DNA from: Petrosia ficiformis
Taxonomy: Eukaryota; Porifera; Demospongiae; Haplosclerida; Petrosiidae
DNA: 64,000 bases
Direction: 5' to 3'
NCBI GenBank assembly: GCA_947044365.1
Contig: OX345636.1
Location: 57,081,746 to 57,145,745 of the forward strand
Positions within the stretch are counted from its first letter, which is position 1. Each line of letters starts with the position of its first letter. This document shows positions 1-11,776 of this stretch, in pieces. The position numbers were made by a program, and so were the translations under genes. Under the pieces are notes generated by a model. The model worked only from the letters and a program-made list of their open reading frames with translations. It was not told where the DNA came from and did no database searches.

Positions 1-53
1 TTGTATCTGCAATATAATTTGAATAATATTGCATTGCTTTTTCCATCTTTAAG

Positions 54-2354
54 GAACTGACTGAGCTGTGGTTTGATAATGAGTATGAAGGAACTGAAGT
101 AGATACATCATTAGGCCCCGAGTCATGTTCAGTTCGTCTCATTAAAGTTTATGTTATGTTCCTGTTTACATGGCAAAGCATGTTCAGAGTTCCGGATGCT
201 GGCATGAATATACTGTTTTTATTTATTGCTGTGATTCTCAGCTTGATTGTTTCATCTTTTTCTGTTGAAAATCTTGAAAGATTTATCCAATTACTACCAA
301 AAAATATTGCTGCAGCTAAGAAATTGATTGGAAATGTGACTGATTTATTTTCAAAATATGCAAGCTGTCCTAAGTGTCATTTGATATATCCATTACAAAT
401 ATGTAAGTTTACTTAGCAAGACAAAACTGTCTGCTCAAGACGTTGTTCCTATATTTCATTCCCTAATCATCAACATTCTTTACAGAGAATGCCTTGTGAT
501 ACTGAATTACTGAAGAAAGTTAAAACTTCAGCCGGTACTACCAACCTGTATCCACGACAATTGTATTGCTATCAAAGCTTGGTTCAGTCAATTAAAGACT
601 TGGTGAAACGGCCTGGGTTCATTGAGTAATGTGAGTTGTGGAGATCATGAAAAATAATGGAGAACACAATGGATGACATTTACGATGGTAAAGTTTGGAA
701 TTCTTTCCTTACTCCATTTGGAAAACCTTTCCTGTCCATTCCATATAACTATGCATTATCTCTTAATGTTGACTGGTTTCAACCTTTCAAACATAGCACC
801 TACTGCTGGGGCCATATATATTGCTATCCAAAACCTACCTCGGAGTGAACAATACACAAGTGAAAATGGTAAATGAATTACTGAGTTGTGGAAAGGTATT
901 ATCAAGCTGTCCTCTTCTGGGCCCCTGTACTTGTTCGGGCAGCTCTTATATGTGCATAATGTGACATTCCTGCTAGTCGAAAAGTTTCTGGATTTATTGG
1001 CCACAGTGCATATCGTGCCTGTTCTTGGTGTTTGAAACCTTTTCCAACAGAAACATTTGGGGAAAAAAGCTGACTATTCTGGTACTGATGCGCCAGCTGG
1101 ACACCACATTGCATTGATTCCCATCGTAAATATGCATTACAGTATAAGTCTGCAATCACTCAGCAACAGTAGAAATTGATTGAGCGAGAACATGGATGCT
1201 GGTACTCTGTTCTCCTTGAACTACCTTACTATAATGTAATTCGATTTTGTGTAATTGTTCCTATGCATAATCTACTTTTAGGTACTGCAAAGCACGTGTT
1301 GTCAGTGTGGACATCCACTGGCATTATTGATAAGTCCAATTTCATTCATATTCAAGAGAAAGGTGATAGCTTCTTAACCCCTTCTGACATTGGTCGCATA
1401 ACCTTAAAGATTAGTTCAGGTTTTTCAGGTTTTACAGCAGAACAGCGGCGAAATTGGACCCTGATTTATTCCCTTTGTTCATTAAAAGAAATTCTTCCCC
1501 ATTGGCATTATGACTGTTGGCTGCAGTTTGTAAAAGCTACAAGCCTGCTTTGCCATCGTCACATTATACTACAGCAACTGGATGAGGGTGACACATTGCT
1601 TCTGAAATTTTGTGAATCTTTTGAGACTCTTTGTGGTAAGAATCACTACAACATATACTTGCATCTTCATAGTCATATAAAAGATTGCAGTTTGGACTTT
1701 GGTCCTGTTTACTCATTCTGGTTGTTCAGTTTTGAAAAACTGAATGGCATTCTAGGATCATTTCACACAAATTGCTATGATATATCTGTGCAACTAATGC
1801 GACGATTTACATCATCTATATACCATGGTACTCATAATTGGCCAGCAGAGTACAGGGATGGACTTTCTTTTTTGATTTTTTACCATGACTATCAGAAAGG
1901 ATCTCTGCAGGCAACCATGCTTGAGCAAGTACTAGAGCAATACCAGTCCCATGAAATTAACCCTCTTCCACCAGGTCACGAAGCTGCATGGGAACTTCAT
2001 CAAAAGCCTGGATTACATTACATTGTGAAAGCACATGTTGGACATGATAACTATACTCTATTAACAATGTATAATAAAGCTTCTTCTCTGTTAGTAGGAG
2101 GATATATTCTAGGCTCTACTTCTAGTAGATTTGTTACAAAGTCACATGTAATGGCCATCCACCCAAAATATCCTGATGAGCTTCATTTAGCTGAAATTGA
2201 GTATTTCGCTAAGTTGGATGCCAGAGACAATACAAACATATGCTTCACTTCTATTGACAGTAATGGTGGACTTAGTATATGTATTGCTTGTGTTAGTTTT
2301 TATTACATGCATGACTGTAAATGTAGACTGTCGTTGATTTTAGAAGGGTTGTAG
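54..2354 (+). pseudogene. Decayed CACTA/EnSpm-type transposase
   Basis: One long protein-like reading runs from about 54, possibly just after a splice acceptor, to 2354. In one frame, residues including CPKC, CSRRC and a CDTELLKK segment continue through stops at 414-416, 627-629 and 648-650. A frame change follows near 795 (IYIAIQNLPRSE), and 880-1175 is scrambled. An open 392-codon segment (1176-2354) then carries the family hallmark PMHNLLLGTAKH and a FGPVYSFWLFSFEKLNGILG block. From memory, this family reads DPMHN where the window reads VPMHN: codon 1257-1259 is GTT, so a probable catalytic Asp has become Val. The encoded enzyme would have been a DDE-type DNA transposase. The 5' part of the element may lie beyond the window edge, and I found no terminal repeat. 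The family call is from recognition; the stops and the Val codon are seen directly. Confidence 0.8.
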
Positions 2355-2983
2355 GAAAACAAACTGTTTTTGTTATGTCTATGTTATAACTTTAATGTTA
2401 CATAATTTTGTTTGTGTGAAGAAAAATTGTTGTAATAATGTCTAACTTAATTTGACATGTTATGTTTTATGAAAGTTCTAAATGTGATTGGTCATTTCAT
2501 TCCCATTATTTTTTTTTAATGATTGAAATATATAATGAGCTAGATCCAGGACTCCCAGGCAGACCGGCCTTGAGGCTGACGGGACATTTCCTGTTTAATA
2601 TAAAAATTTATCTATCTGCAATATCATATATTGTGTAACTTCATTTGGCTATTTAATTCATGAATATTGGAAAATTTGTGCCCCTAGAGCCTCAAGTTCT
2701 GTGTTTGTACCTATGCTGGTTTCAGGAACAGATAACAGTGACAAGAGTGTGAGCAATAGTCATTCTGGTTTAATTGTTCACAAACTAATAATTGTTTGAC
2801 ATCTACCACACCCAGATAATCATGAGTGTGGGAATGTGTTAGCATGTGCACATGGGGAATATGTGGTTAAATAAAGAACTATTTTCTAAGGTTAGCTTTA
2901 TACATGTAAGACTTGAAGACAGAGTGGGTGGTATGACAGGAATCAATTTTTGTCAAACATACACACCAGCATTTCTTTTGGAT
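2355..2983. other. No gene recognised
   Basis: Non-coding AT-rich sequence follows the transposase relic. A moderately GC-rich patch at 2541-2600 ends in a TATCTATCTG-like tract and could be the tail of an old element. Nothing here is long or conserved enough for me to call. Confidence 0.5.
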
Positions 2984-3628
2984 CAATTGACCTTTAGGCC
3001 CCTGATGGTTATTTGATAGATATGATAATATAAAAGTGGTCAAAATATATATGTACACATACACTCAATAAACATGTCTATATAGTATATTCAGTGTATC
3101 GCTATTGTCAGATTTTCCAATTGTCATTTAATCATTATAGTGTGTATAATGGAGTTTATATGTTTTTAACATGAATAAATTAAAAACAACAAATCACATG
3201 AATGTGTTACATGGTGCATTTGTGTACTTTTAGGTGCTAAGTTCATATTTATTAGAATTTTTTGATTACGAGTAGCCATTACGTTGTTATACTCAATTTG
3301 CTTTGTTTTGGCCCAATTGACCTTTAGACCCCTAATGGTTATTTGATAGATATGATAACTTAAAAATGGTCAAAATATGTACACAAACACTCAATAAACA
3401 TGTCCATATAGTATATTCAGTGTATCGCTATTGTCAGATTTTCCAATTGTCATTTAATCATTATAGTGTGTATAATGGAGTTTATATGTTTTTGACATGA
3501 ATAAATTATTAACCAAAACTCACATGAATGTTAAGTAGTGCTTTTGTGTACTTTTAGGTGCTGAGTTCATATTTTTTGGAAATTTTTGATTACGAGTAGC
3601 CATTTTGTTGTTATATTCAATTTGCTTT
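2984..3628. repeat. Tandem duplication, period about 330 bp
   Basis: Two adjacent copies start with CAATTGACCTTTAG at 2984 and 3314 and stay alignable to about 3628. They share the segments around AATAAACATGTC and TGTATCGCTATTGTCAG. They differ by scattered substitutions and small indels, so the duplication is not recent. No coding potential is seen. Confidence 0.9.
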
Positions 3629-5190
3629 GTAATATATAATAATTACGTGTCGGTAATAATAGTAATTTTTACATTCATTGCACTTTCTTGTATGATGTAA
3701 TGTAAAGATAATTCGGCCATGTATGAACATATTGAATGTGTGACGACGTGTTGTGTAATTAAATTTCACTGTATTGGAAAAACGAATCCCCCATAAAAGT
3801 CAATTGGATCGACATGAAGAGATTTCATTATAATTACAAATGGCTGCTTGTATTTGAAAAATTTTTAAAGCTTTGAACACAGCACTTCAAATTACACAAT
3901 TACACCGACTATTCATAGGGTTTGTGGTTTTCAGGTGTAGCTATTGAACACACATGGCAATTTCATCCCATTTTTATAAGTTGTTGAGTAAGTATATACA
4001 GCATGTCAAGGATGGACTCTATTGAGTCTTTGTTCATCCTTACCACATCATATACACACTCATCACAAAGGAATAATGTACTTACATGTAGGTTTTCGTT
4101 TTCACTACAGTGATTGCAATGTTTCAGCAATTATTTAATTCAGAACAGGACATTCTCAATCTGAAAGCAATTAAGTTAAATGATTCAAAAATAGCTATAG
4201 AAACCAGGAAAACCACATACAGCTCAATGATAGCATAAACTACTAAACTATAATAATGGCTATCCTGCCTGCATTCATTTCGCTGGTGATGGATCAGTGC
4301 CATAACTACATCCCATCAAGTTCGATGATGGATCAACTGATGAGATGTAAAAGGATCATGCTGAAGTAATGGCACCTTCATAATATAATATAGAGATATA
4401 ATCATGGTTTTACATTGTATCAGGCTTAAAGAAGGTTACTATTCATCATAATTATTGTCCAGGTTGATGAGTTGATAAGGTGATATGGTTTATAACCAGT
4501 GGGTATAATAATGTAATGTACATGAAGTATACATACATTTATATACTAACCAAATTTACAGATTAGCATCCGTATGCCTATCATTACGTAGTAAAATTCA
4601 CTTGCTGTTCTTGCTTGGTATGCAGTGTTGGGCGTGGTCAAAAGTGAGGCCACGCCTGAGCCCGACTAAGCATATGAATTTATTCATGATCATTGATCTC
4701 TGTACTGCTATAAAGATTGCTGTGCCTTCACAGCAGAACCTGTTTGATTGTAATACCTTAGTTGGGTTTCCAAGTAAGTGTATTATTCCATCACGTGAGC
4801 CTATCGGGCTTGTACCACTCAATAAATGCTACCGGAAGAAGATTGGCCTATATATATTGAGTATATGCCATCTAGACATTAGCACATTATGTTCATCTTT
4901 AACAGACTGTAACAGAAAGCATTGACAAAATAATTTTTTTTTTCTGCGAACTAAGGAAATTCAACAAGAATGAAGTCAGAGCTAGTAACTATATTATAAT
5001 TAACATACAATAGAATTATTGTAATTATTATACTTATATTTAATACATGTAATTCCTATTTGTCTGTTGTGAATATATACATAGGTATAGATCTAGATCT
5101 GGAAACTTTGAGTGGTATGCAGACTTTGCATATCAATAAAAGCCTCATATCTTTCAAACAGTATACTCAGCATACCATTGATATTATAAT
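3629..5190. other. No gene recognised
   Basis: About 1.5 kb of non-coding sequence. Open frames around 4600-4925 overlap on both strands and show no domain, splice pattern or repeat, so I do not call them genes. Confidence 0.5.
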
Positions 5191-6349
5191 AACAAGAATA
5201 ATAAAAAACATTTTCAATAAAAATGAAAGAAGATATAGGGATGTCAAAACCCAAAAAGCAAGCAAACAAGGTTGGGAAGCTAACTTAGGACCCAAAATTA
5301 AACAAACCACTTCCATATAACCCTACATAATTACAGCTCTTTGTACAGAGGTGTAAGCACTTATGTAGGGTTATATGGAAGTGGTTTGTTTAATTTTGGG
5401 TCCTAAGTTAGCTTCCCAACCTTGTTTGCTTGCTTTTTGGGTTTTGACATTCCTACATCTTCTTTCATTTTTATTGAAAATGTTTTTTATTATTCTTGTT
5501 TTCATTGATTTTTTTCTAAACGATGTGAATGTTTTTTTGTAGATTGCAGAAATACTATATATCATTATGAAATCATGCAATCAAAAATGCATTAAAATTT
5601 GTTCATCAATGAAGGTCAGTCTTTTGTTTATGTATTGATTATCATTCTCTTTCACTTACAGATGATGTATATTCTCTATTCACTTACATCACTGTCTGCA
5701 GTCCTACAAGAAGTAGTGTCAGTCACTGTGTCAACCATTCAGTATTCCAATGCTTATCATAGTATACAATATTATTATACAATTGCTTTAATATTAATAA
5801 TTATTATATTCATTATTAGTATTTGCTCACAAACTCACAATTGTTATTACAATGCCAAACACTTCCACCTTTTCAGCTTCCATGTTAAGAGTATACAAAT
5901 GCGCATGCGTAATTAAATTCCACTTAGGAAAATGGCGTCCAATTCCAGATCAAATCTTTGTAGTCGTTGAGACTGTCTTCTTTCATAGTATCTGAAGATA
6001 TCATCTCGATACTTTACCACCAGAATTTTACTATAAATGCGACGGGAATGGTGCTAGAATCATCGTGATAGGTCAACAAACAAAAAAATGATTTGTCTGG
6101 AAAATATTAATATGATGAAGATTTTGCCAGTTTTGCCACTCGCCGGTTCTCTACCTTAACAATAATCTTCGGCCATCTAGAAGGTATTGGTAGTCATAAA
6201 AACACTAGATATAAACAGGCATGTGTGTATAAAAACTTATGTGTATATATTACCAGAGATTTCAGCTCATCACTTGCAATTGAAATGCATGGGCGGCCAT
6301 TTTTTTTCCGTGCCATCCCTACATAGAGAGTACTACCGCATTTTCTCTG
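5191..6349 (+). mobile_element. Family A non-autonomous element, copy 1
   Basis: The 5' part is a foldback: arms at 5191-5330 and 5361-5500 (about 140 bp each) are near-perfect reverse complements around a loop of about 30 bp. Downstream sequence to about 6349 is shared with a second full copy at 29984-31089. The 3' end is a module starting near CCAGAGATTTCAG and ending in CCATCCCTACAT plus a short hairpin, which in this copy has a mutated right arm. The open frames inside are by-products of the repeat. No transposase is encoded, so mobility would depend on an autonomous partner. Confidence 0.85.
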
Positions 6350-6639
6350 CATATCAGTGATATACATATAACTGCATAACTCTGTATATGCAATGCAGTG
6401 ATAGTTTCATATTGTGTTCTTTTCCTGTTAACAGATGAACCTGAACTGTAAGTATTCTAAACTATAATTATGTAATGATAAACTTTAATTGCAATAATAA
6501 TTTTGATACACACCTTTTGCAGAGGTGTGCTTTAATGATTAGTGTTGCCTCACACACTTCAGTTTTTGTACTGAAGTATAGTAAGTTCATAATGAGTACA
6601 GTTGTGAGATAAGCATAATGGTCATTGCATAACTATAAC

Positions 6640-6796
6640 GAGCGCCGTCGGAACAGGACCCTCGCCTACGTGGCAAAATAATACAAAGCGCTCCATTTTT
6701 TTTAAATATAATAAAGTGTATGAAACAAACAATACTTTTGTTACATGGAATAGAAATATAAATTTGAAATCATTTATGGGCATTAATTAAAACTGT

Positions 6797-6831
<35 letters not shown>

Positions 6832-7347
6832 CTTTATATCCTAAAAGACAAAATAAGAATATCAATGAAAGAAATGTATAATTTATATATAATATCTTAC
6901 ATCTTATTCTCGAAAAAGTTCTCAAGTCTACCTCTAAAGTCTCCGTGTGAAAATGAATCACCTCTACCACGTGTTTAGTATGCAAGCATGCAAGTACGTG
7001 CACATACCTGTAGGTGGAGCTAGGTAGCTTTCTATTTCTTGGCTAGCGACAGCCATGCAAGAGGATCACTGTGTTTAGTGTGTCCATATTTACTCTCGTT
7101 ATTGCCCTCGTATCATCTAAAAGTCGTGAAACGGTAACTGTGAGTTATAAAAATTGTCATAACTTTAGAACCATAAGGTTTTAGAGGAATTCCTACGTTA
7201 TTTTTTTTCCTTGTATAATTTGAAGTCTACCAGTACCCCTTTTGAAATGTCAATGCTTTTATTTTTCAAGAAATATTGCTAACACACACACACACAGACA
7301 AAACGATTACCGTACCCTTCCGCCTACGCTACGCGGCGAGGGTAATT
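6640..7347 (+). mobile_element. Family C non-autonomous element, copy 1
   Basis: The 5' end is GC-rich (GACCCTCGCCTACGTGG near 6658). The 3' end is GC-rich and self-complementary (CCGCCTACGCTACGCGG near 7320), ending GAGGGTAATT. The body is AT-rich and includes an (AT)n tract at about 6797-6826 and an ACAC tract before the 3' end. It aligns with 11777-12490 (reverse orientation), 18899-20250 and a truncated copy at 58041-58786. It encodes no protein that I recognise. Confidence 0.8.
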
Positions 7348-7689
7348 GGGATTGGGCTAATCTGAAAACAACTGCACAGTTTCATTTAAATCAGCAAACA
7401 CTAATATACTAGCTACTAATGTCAATATGTAATCGTAATAATTATTATAATTATAATTTTGGGTGTTATATATAATTATAATTCACTACTTTGCATATCT
7501 TGCACTACATGGAGTATACACTATTTGTATACTTTTTGTAAATGCATGTAGCTGGTATATGCATGGTAAACTTTAATATCTGATGATTTACCATTCTTGC
7601 AAACTACTCTATGGAAAGCAATGGAAATGACCATGTACTCTTGTAGTGTACTGTTTTGTATACTGTTGAAAACTAGTCCTTCTGATGCT

Positions 7690-7696
7690 GTGCATG

Positions 7697-7743
<47 letters not shown>
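7690..7743. repeat. (AT)n microsatellite
   Basis: A run of about 45 bp of alternating AT directly abuts the TGTTGG end of the family B element at 7747. Similar TA-rich tracts flank the other family B ends, consistent with a TA-like insertion preference. That preference is an inference. Confidence 0.85.
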
Positions 7744-7745
<2 letters not shown>

Positions 7746-7746
7746 C

Positions 7747-8513
7747 TGTTGGTTTAGTTAACTGTAACTAAATGTTTGTACCTATATAGTCTTTACTTTA
7801 CTAAAACAACACTAAAAAAAAACAAGAATAACAAAAACATTTTCAGTAACAATGGAAGAAGATGTTGGTATGTCAAAAACCAAAGTTTATGCGAATAAAG
7901 TCGTGAGGCTGAAGTAATATGAAAGAAAATGTAGGGATGTTAAAACACAAAAAAATGTGACCAAGGTTGGGAGGCTAACATACGACCCAAAATTAAACGA
8001 ACTTGCAAAATTTTAAAAATAATAATAACAATAATAATAACAATATGAAGATAGCTATTGCCAGTTTTGCCACTCACCAGTTCTCTACCTTAATGAATCT
8101 TTGGCCTCCTAGAAGGTGCTGGTAGTCATAAAAACACTGGATATAAATAGGTACGTGTGTATTAACACCTATATATCTGTATATATTACCAGAGATTTCA
8201 GGTTATTACTTGCAATTGAAATTTATGGGCAGCCATTTTTTTCATGCCATCCCTACATAGAGAGCACTACCATACTCTCTAATATATATATATACCATAG
8301 TTAACAGAAACATCAAAGAGCCGACGGGACGTATATATGGCATATATCCCCGACCACAGGGCAGTTATACAACCGCAGGGAAGTTATACAAGCACATCAA
8401 AGTTCGTTCACGAGTACAGCAGGGATATATGCCATATATCATACCTGGTATGACGTCATGCACATGCGCAGTCGATCTTTGGCTACTTAATGTTACAGTT
8501 AACTAAACCAACA
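7747..8513. mobile_element. Family B element with 22-bp inverted ends
   Basis: The left end starts TGTTGGTTTAGTTAACTG at 7747 and the right end is its reverse complement, ending CTAAACCAACA at 8513. Both flanks are (AT)n. The interior holds diverged family A sequence: GGAAGAAGATGT near 7850 and the 3' module at about 8189-8280. Next comes a moderately GC-rich tract that includes CATATATCCC. No open reading frame of note is present, so this looks like a non-autonomous DNA transposon. Confidence 0.8.
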
Positions 8514-8652
8514 TATATATAATTATGTATGCATATATATATATATATTAATAATTATATATATGTATATATATATGTTCGCCTCGGGCCAATATCTCGG
8601 TGCAAGGGTCTATATATTCGCCATATATCCCTCGAAGCCATGGTATACATAT

Positions 8653-8696
<44 letters not shown>

Positions 8697-8699
8697 ATA

Positions 8700-8860
8700 T
8701 ATATAGTACACTTACAGGTCTTATATACAAAAATATAGACCCGAGGTTTAGTGTCCAAGGATGTGATATAGCCCGAGCCTGCGAGGGCTATATCACATCC
8801 GAGGACACTAAACCAAGGTTTTATATTGTTTTATATAAGAACTGTAAGTGTACTATATAC
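8700..8860. repeat. Family D foldback element, copy 1
   Basis: Two arms (about 8700-8775 and 8780-8860) form a long imperfect hairpin. Its core is GATATAGCCCGAGCCTGCGAGG followed by the reverse complement. The tip carries CCTGCGAGGGC, which recurs at 13290-13495. Flanking 8540-8699 and 8861-8935 share GGTCTATATA motifs with the arms and are probably part of the same unit. Confidence 0.8.
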
Positions 8861-8940
8861 AATATATTGTATGCTGATAGATTAAAGATTCACAGGTCTA
8901 TATACAAAAATATAAGACCTAACCACATCAAACGGTTGCC

Positions 8941-8951
8941 ATGGTAGCATG

Positions 8952-8989
<38 letters not shown>

Positions 8990-9057
8990 CTATATATTTG
9001 TGTATTATATATAATTATATATATATATTATATATATATAAATAATTATATATATTT
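8941..9057. repeat. AT microsatellite block
   Basis: Nearly pure TA/AT tracts separate the family D foldback from the next family B end. No other signal is seen. Confidence 0.8.
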
Positions 9058-9058
9058 C

Positions 9059-9591
9059 TGTTGTTTTAGTTAACTGTAACTAAAAGTATGTATGTAGTCT
9101 TTATTTTACTAAAACACCACTAAAAAAAACAAGAATAACAAAAACATTTTCAGTAACAATGGAAGAAGATGTAGGTATGTCAAAAACCAAAGTTTATGCG
9201 AATACGTTAAAGTAGGGCCCACTAATATGAAAGAAGATATAGGGATGTTAAAACCCAAAAAATATGTGAACAAGTTTGGGAGGCTAACATACGACCCAAA
9301 ATTAAACAAACTTGCAAAATAATATTAATAATAATAACATTAATAATAATAATAATAATAACAATATGAAGATATTGCCAGTTTTGCCACTCACCGGTTC
9401 TCCACCTTAATGAATCTTTGGCCACATACAAGGTGTTGGTAGTCATAAAAACACTAGATATAAATAGGTATGTGTGTATTAAAACCTATATATCTGTATA
9501 TGTTACCAGAGATTTCAGGTTATCCCTTGCAATTTAAATATATAGGCGGCTTTTTTTCATGCCATCCCTGCATAGAGAGTACTGCTGTACT

Positions 9592-9595
<4 letters not shown>
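9059..9595 (+). mobile_element. Family B/A composite element, second copy
   Basis: It starts TGTTGTTTTAGTTAACTG at 9059 and repeats the interior of the 7747 element: AAAACACCACT, GGAAGAAGATGTAGG, and the 3' module ending in CATCCCTGCAT and a hairpin near 9595. I did not find a matching inverted right end before the next element begins, so it appears truncated or overwritten by AT repeats. Confidence 0.7.
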
Positions 9596-9629
<34 letters not shown>

Positions 9630-9657
9630 TAATTATATATATATATGCATACATAAT

Positions 9658-9756
9658 TTGGTTTAGTTAACTGTAACTAAAAGTAGCCATTATTGTCTTA
9701 GTAAACAGCATATATAAATATATAATAATTATATATATATATATATATATACGTAG

Positions 9757-9855
<99 letters not shown>

Positions 9856-9933
9856 TATATGTATGTATATATATATATGTTGTCTTAGTATGATTATAAT
9901 GACAAATTTTAGTTACAGTTTACTAAACCAACA
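9658..9933. mobile_element. Short family B MITE
   Basis: Inverted ends GGTTTAGTTAACTGTAACTA (9660 onward) and TTAGTTACAGTTTACTAAACC (about 9909-9929) bound a 276-bp unit. Its middle is almost entirely TA repeat. It lies between two longer copies that carry the same ends. Confidence 0.7.
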
Positions 9934-9964
9934 TATTTATATGTATACAAATACAATATATATA

Positions 9965-10230
9965 TGTTGGTTTAGTTAACTGTGACTATAAGTAGTCTTT
10001 TTTTCATACTAAAATAACACTAAAACACGAATAATGAAAAACATTTTCAATAAAATTGGAAGGAGATGTAGGTATGTCAAAACCCAAAACTTATTCTAAC
10101 AACATCGGGAGGTTAAAGTAGGAAACAAAATTAAACTTACCACTTCCATATAACCCAACATTAGTACAGTTCTTTTTATTTTGAGGTGTAAGGACTTACG
10201 TAAGGTCAGTCATTTCATTAATTACGTTTT
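9965..10230 (+). mobile_element. Family B/A element fragment
   Basis: Starts TGTTGGTTTAGTTAACTG at 9965, then repeats the AAAACATTTTCAATAAA and GGAGATGTAGG blocks and the CACTTCCATATAACCC block of family A. Similarity fades after about 10200. No right inverted end was found. Confidence 0.65.
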
Positions 10231-10586
10231 CCTCATAATCGAAGATTAATCACTTTTATGGTTTATTTCGCTTGTTGTGGCTTTTTTTAAAATCTCAATT
10301 GGTATTCTTGATATACTATTCCTGAGCTGATCTAATTAGATTCATGTAAAAAAGATTTCATTTTGTTTGCTCATAACCAGTCATATATCCTAAATATTTA
10401 AGCTACCCATGTATTTTGACTTTGAACAATAGCTAGTCATCAATTTTGCCTAAAAGAAAATTTTTTTTTCAAAGAAATGACAAAAGGTGAAGTAATACAA
10501 AATAAAAAAAAGTTAATTCAGCCATAACTACAAAACAAAAAGTCTGAGTTTCTACTGTAATTACATATTATGCATAGATCATGTAT
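10231..10586. other. Non-coding 3' flank of the secreted-protein gene
   Basis: AT-rich sequence with poly-A/T runs. No canonical AATAAA was found on the minus strand just after the stop codon of the neighbouring gene. Confidence 0.5.
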
Positions 10587-11216
10587 TCAAAAACAACTGG
10601 AAGATATGAAAGCAAGTACTGCTATTGTAGGAAAACTTAGTGCTGGAGTAGTAGACACATCCGAACATAGTTCACCTAGTGTAGCATCACAATCATCAAA
10701 TTCTTGTGTAGTGTTAGGAAGTACTCCATGTTGTTGAAAAGAAGTTGTACAACATCCCAGATAGTTACGCAAAGTGCGAAGATTTTGGCATGCATCTCCA
10801 CAAGAATCATCTTTCTGATCACAGACAAAAATATCTCCTTCCTTGAGTCCAAAAGAGAGCAATTCACCACAGTACTTCCCATCGATACCAGAACGAACAC
10901 AATAAGCTTCTCTCAATTGTTCAGCAATGTCATCGTTACCAGTACAGTTATAATAACTTTGAAATACAATTAAACAACTTCCACAATATACGTCATAAAC
11001 ATCGCTGTAATATCTGGTGAGTCCTTCAGTAGTAGAAGTATTTGATCGATTTAATATTGAGTCAAACTTCTGAAAGCAATCTGCAATTATTGCATCACAT
11101 GAAGATTGCCGAATTTCGACTGATCGTTTCAAAAATACTTGATGGCGCCTGGTAGGATCACGAAGGGCAGACATCAACGAAATAACTAAAAGGAGTACTG
11201 CAGCAATTTTTATCAT
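10587..11216 (-). CDS. Secreted or GPI-anchored Cys-rich protein, 209 aa
   Basis: A single uninterrupted exon. Residues 1 to about 17 (MIKIAAVLLLVISLMSA) form a clear signal peptide. The mature part has 14 cysteines, including CGSC, a CGDAC group and a CC pair, consistent with an extracellular disulfide-bonded fold. N-glycosylation sequons include NRS, NTS, NCT and NTT. The last 17 or so residues are hydrophobic (FPTIAVLAFISSSC), as in GPI-anchored proteins, although a simple secreted tail is possible. A TATA-like box lies about 45-55 nt upstream. It is flanked on both sides by transposable elements but is itself intact, with no stop or frameshift. I do not recognise the family; it could be a lineage-specific extracellular protein. 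Gene reality is likely; function is unknown. Confidence 0.8.
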   Translation of the reverse strand: MIKIAAVLLLVISLMSALRDPTRRHQVFLKRSVEIRQSSCDAIIADCFQKFDSILNRSNTSTTEGLTRYYSDVYDVYCGSCLIVFQSYYNCTGNDDIAEQLREAYCVRSGIDGKYCGELLSFGLKEGDIFVCDQKDDSCGDACQNLRTLRNYLGCCTTSFQQHGVLPNTTQEFDDCDATLGELCSDVSTTPALSFPTIAVLAFISSSCF

Positions 11217-11260
11217 GTTGATTTTGCGACCAATATATAGGAAACTGGTGATCTAGTGTG

Positions 11261-11270
11261 CTATTTATAG
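11261..11270 (-). promoter_or_regulatory. TATA box of the Cys-rich gene
   Basis: On the minus strand this reads CTATAAATAG, 45-54 nt upstream of the ATG at 11216. It is a good match to a core TATA element and the spacing allows a short 5' UTR. It is one of few TATA boxes in the window placed correctly for a gene. Confidence 0.6.
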
Positions 11271-11279
11271 GTTTCAAAT

Positions 11280-11776
11280 GTTACAGGCGTGGTTACTATG
11301 CTTTCACACCCTCCTAATCTGTATTGTGAGGAAGTCATGGTTTTCTATGCTCCTTTCATTTATGCTTCATTATTTCTCTGCCTGAGCAAAGTAATTGTTT
11401 TGCTGAGTATTAATTACAATGTATGTTTGTAAAAGAACTCAAGATCTTGAGATGGAAGCAGCATACATTCTGGTGTACAACAAGGTAGTACCTTGTGGTA
11501 CACAAGAATGAACTGGAAGATAATGTAAGGAAATTCCATTTATATAAACATAATGATGACAATCAACGAAATAGGCTCAAAACCAACACCATACAAAACG
11601 TTATACCAACGACCCAGAGCTTATTCAACAGTTTTGCAAGAGAAACTGAATCACAAACTAAGCTTTCTTGAAATATTTTATCATAATTAAATATAGTGGA
11701 TTGAGTTTCTACAGAAAAAAATAGTTCGCTAGGATAACTGAGTCGTGAACCAAACTTACTTCTCACTGGATATATT
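11280..11776. other. No gene recognised
   Basis: Between the promoter of the Cys-rich gene and the next family C copy. Contains a short imperfect palindrome near 11470-11505 (GGTAGTACCTTGTGG). No coding signal. Confidence 0.45.

Noticed and set aside
4335..4352. CTGATGAG motif as a possible hammerhead ribozyme core
   Set aside because: The required GAAA and flanking stems are absent, and no retroelement lies next to it.
4602..4925. 107-codon plus-strand ORF
   Set aside because: An overlapping minus-strand ORF of similar length exists. There is no motif, splice context or composition bias supporting a gene.
8529..8947. ORFs made mostly of Tyr and Ile
   Set aside because: They are translations of (TA)n and of the foldback arms.
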